In this document: positions 7,929-8,312 of the stretch, one piece after another | Layout: every line of letters starts with the position of its first letter | Position numbering within the stretch: position 1 is the stretch's first letter | Source of the DNA: an uncultured cyanobacterium | GTDB taxonomy: Bacteria > Cyanobacteriota > Cyanobacteriia > PCC-6307 > Cyanobiaceae | DNA length: 8,312 nucleotides | Reading direction: 5' to 3' | Assembly: GCA_903921295.1 (NCBI GenBank) | Contig: CAIXOZ010000015.1 | Location: 1-8,312 of the forward strand | Translations under genes and position numbers: made by a program | The notes under the pieces: generated by a model | The model's input: only the letters and a program-made list of their open reading frames with translations | The model's database searches: none | What the model was told of the DNA's origin: nothing

Positions 7929-7952
7929 CAGGTGCACCTGGATCGGATCCAG
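7929..7952. repeat. Overlapping perfect palindromes
   Basis: CAGGTGCACCTG (7929-7940) is a perfect 12-base palindrome. It overlaps CTGGATC-G-GATCCAG (7938-7952), a perfect 7+7 inverted repeat with a one-base centre. A further GGATCC follows at 7954-7959. The cluster lies 62 bases upstream of the radical SAM GTG and about 340 upstream of psbA, a plausible place for a dimeric regulator to bind, but no known operator is matched. Confidence 0.6.
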
Positions 7953-8211
7953 AGGATCCCCGCACCCGGAGCGCTCACCGCCGCCCTCGTGACGCCGTTC
8001 CCACCGCAGGGCGCAGCGCCGCGACCCATGACGCACCCGCGCTGATCGGTCGGGAACCCCCATCATCCGCCTGGCGAACAGGCCCTCGACCGAAGGCGTT
8101 GCGCCAGATGAGAGGCCCGGCCGCCAACCCCGCGCTTGGCCAGAAGGCCTGGAAACGCTGGGCTCTGCCGACCTCCCCCTCAAAAGAACCACACACAGCG
8201 CAATCTTCCGT

Positions 8212-8217
8212 TACACT
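8212..8217 (+). promoter_or_regulatory. Probable psbA -10 element (TACACT)
   Basis: TACACT lies 76 bases upstream of the psbA ATG, within CGTTACACTGCC, and matches four of six TATAAT positions including the key TA at the start and final T. It predicts a transcript start near 8224 and a leader of about 70 bases, a length plausible for psbA. No good TTGACA-like -35 is found at 16-18 bases spacing, as is frequent in cyanobacterial promoters. Confidence 0.45.
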
Positions 8218-8262
8218 GCCTGGGGTGAAGCGACCGGTTCGGTTGCCCGCCCTCTTTAACCC

Positions 8263-8278
8263 GCTCCTTCCGGGGAGC
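8263..8278 (+). promoter_or_regulatory. psbA 5' UTR hairpin covering the Shine-Dalgarno-like GGAG
   Basis: GCTCC (8263-8267) pairs perfectly with GGAGC (8274-8278). A T-G wobble inside (8268/8273) would close a TCCG loop of the UNCG type. The 3' arm contains the only Shine-Dalgarno-like sequence near psbA (GGAG 8274-8277), 16 bases before the ATG. A competing pairing, GGGG (8272-8275) with CCCC (8281-8284), would also cover it. This suggests structure-controlled access of ribosomes to psbA mRNA; that role is inference. Confidence 0.4.
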
Positions 8279-8293
8279 TACCCCTCCGTTCTC

Positions 8294-8312
8294 ATGACCA
8301 CCACTCTCCAGC
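8294..8312 (+). CDS. psbA: Photosystem II D1 protein (5' end only)
   Basis: Only six codons are inside the window, reading MTTTLQ, which is the characteristic N-terminus of cyanobacterial D1 (MTTTLQQR...). D1 is the photosystem II reaction-centre subunit in the thylakoid membrane that binds P680, pheophytin, QB and part of the oxygen-evolving cluster, and is turned over rapidly under light. The identification rests on this short match plus the upstream promoter-like element and long structured leader; most of the gene lies to the right. Which psbA copy or D1 isoform it is cannot be told from these residues. Confidence 0.85.

Larger units (their letters stand above)
7868..8293. other. Divergent intergenic region between radical SAM gene and psbA
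   Basis: About 426 bases with no supported gene. Two minus-strand open frames here (73 and 103 codons) overlap each other and match nothing I know. The left part holds nested palindromes (7929-7952). The right part holds a likely psbA promoter and a structured leader. The region must carry the radical SAM promoter as well. Confidence 0.7.

Noticed and set aside
7975..8196. Small minus-strand frame beginning MCGSF, briefly compared with HMCES/YedK proteins that start MCGRF
   Set aside because: Only the first few residues resemble it; the rest lacks the family motifs and the frame overlaps another unsupported frame and the psbA upstream region.

Overview
The window comes from a high-GC picocyanobacterium of the Synechococcus/Cyanobium type. 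The evidence is a psbA start (photosystem II D1, MTTTLQ) at the right edge, a cyanobacterial-type LL-diaminopimelate aminotransferase (DapL), a cyanobacterial-type ClpS, three copies of the HIP1 octamer GCGATCGC, and a heptamer tandem array resembling cyanobacterial STRR repeats. No database search was possible; genus-level placement is inference.

Layout, left to right. (1) 1-1894, minus strand: a large B12-binding-type radical SAM protein of the TIGR03960 type, starting at GTG 1894 and running off the left edge. (2) 1895-2987: about 1.1 kb with no gene I can support, partly lower in GC and holding a four-copy GGCAATG array. (3) 2988-4223, plus: dapL, complete, 411 aa. (4) 4224-5105: no intact gene; minus-strand fragments in shifting frames look like a decayed major facilitator superfamily (MFS) exporter. 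(5) 5106-5435 and 5435-6295, plus: clpS and a CPBP-family (CAAX protease-like) membrane protein, with overlapping stop and start codons (TGATG), so probably co-translated. (6) 6296-7867, minus: a second, different B12-type radical SAM protein, whose stop codon directly abuts that of the CPBP gene (TGA|TCA). (7) 7868-8293: a divergent intergenic region with nested palindromes, a likely psbA -10 element and a 5' UTR hairpin covering the only Shine-Dalgarno-like sequence. (8) 8294-8312: the first codons of psbA.

The intact genes are mostly housekeeping: lysine/peptidoglycan precursor synthesis (dapL), N-degron delivery to Clp protease (clpS), a membrane CPBP protein, and D1 synthesis. The two radical SAM proteins have no assigned substrate. 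I see no CRISPR array, tRNA, rRNA, intact mobile element or convincing new multi-gene system. The points most worth checking are the uncharacterised radical SAM protein divergent from psbA, the structured psbA leader, the clpS-CPBP coupling, the MFS remnant and the unexplained block upstream of dapL. The many long ORFs opposite the real genes are by-products of high GC.
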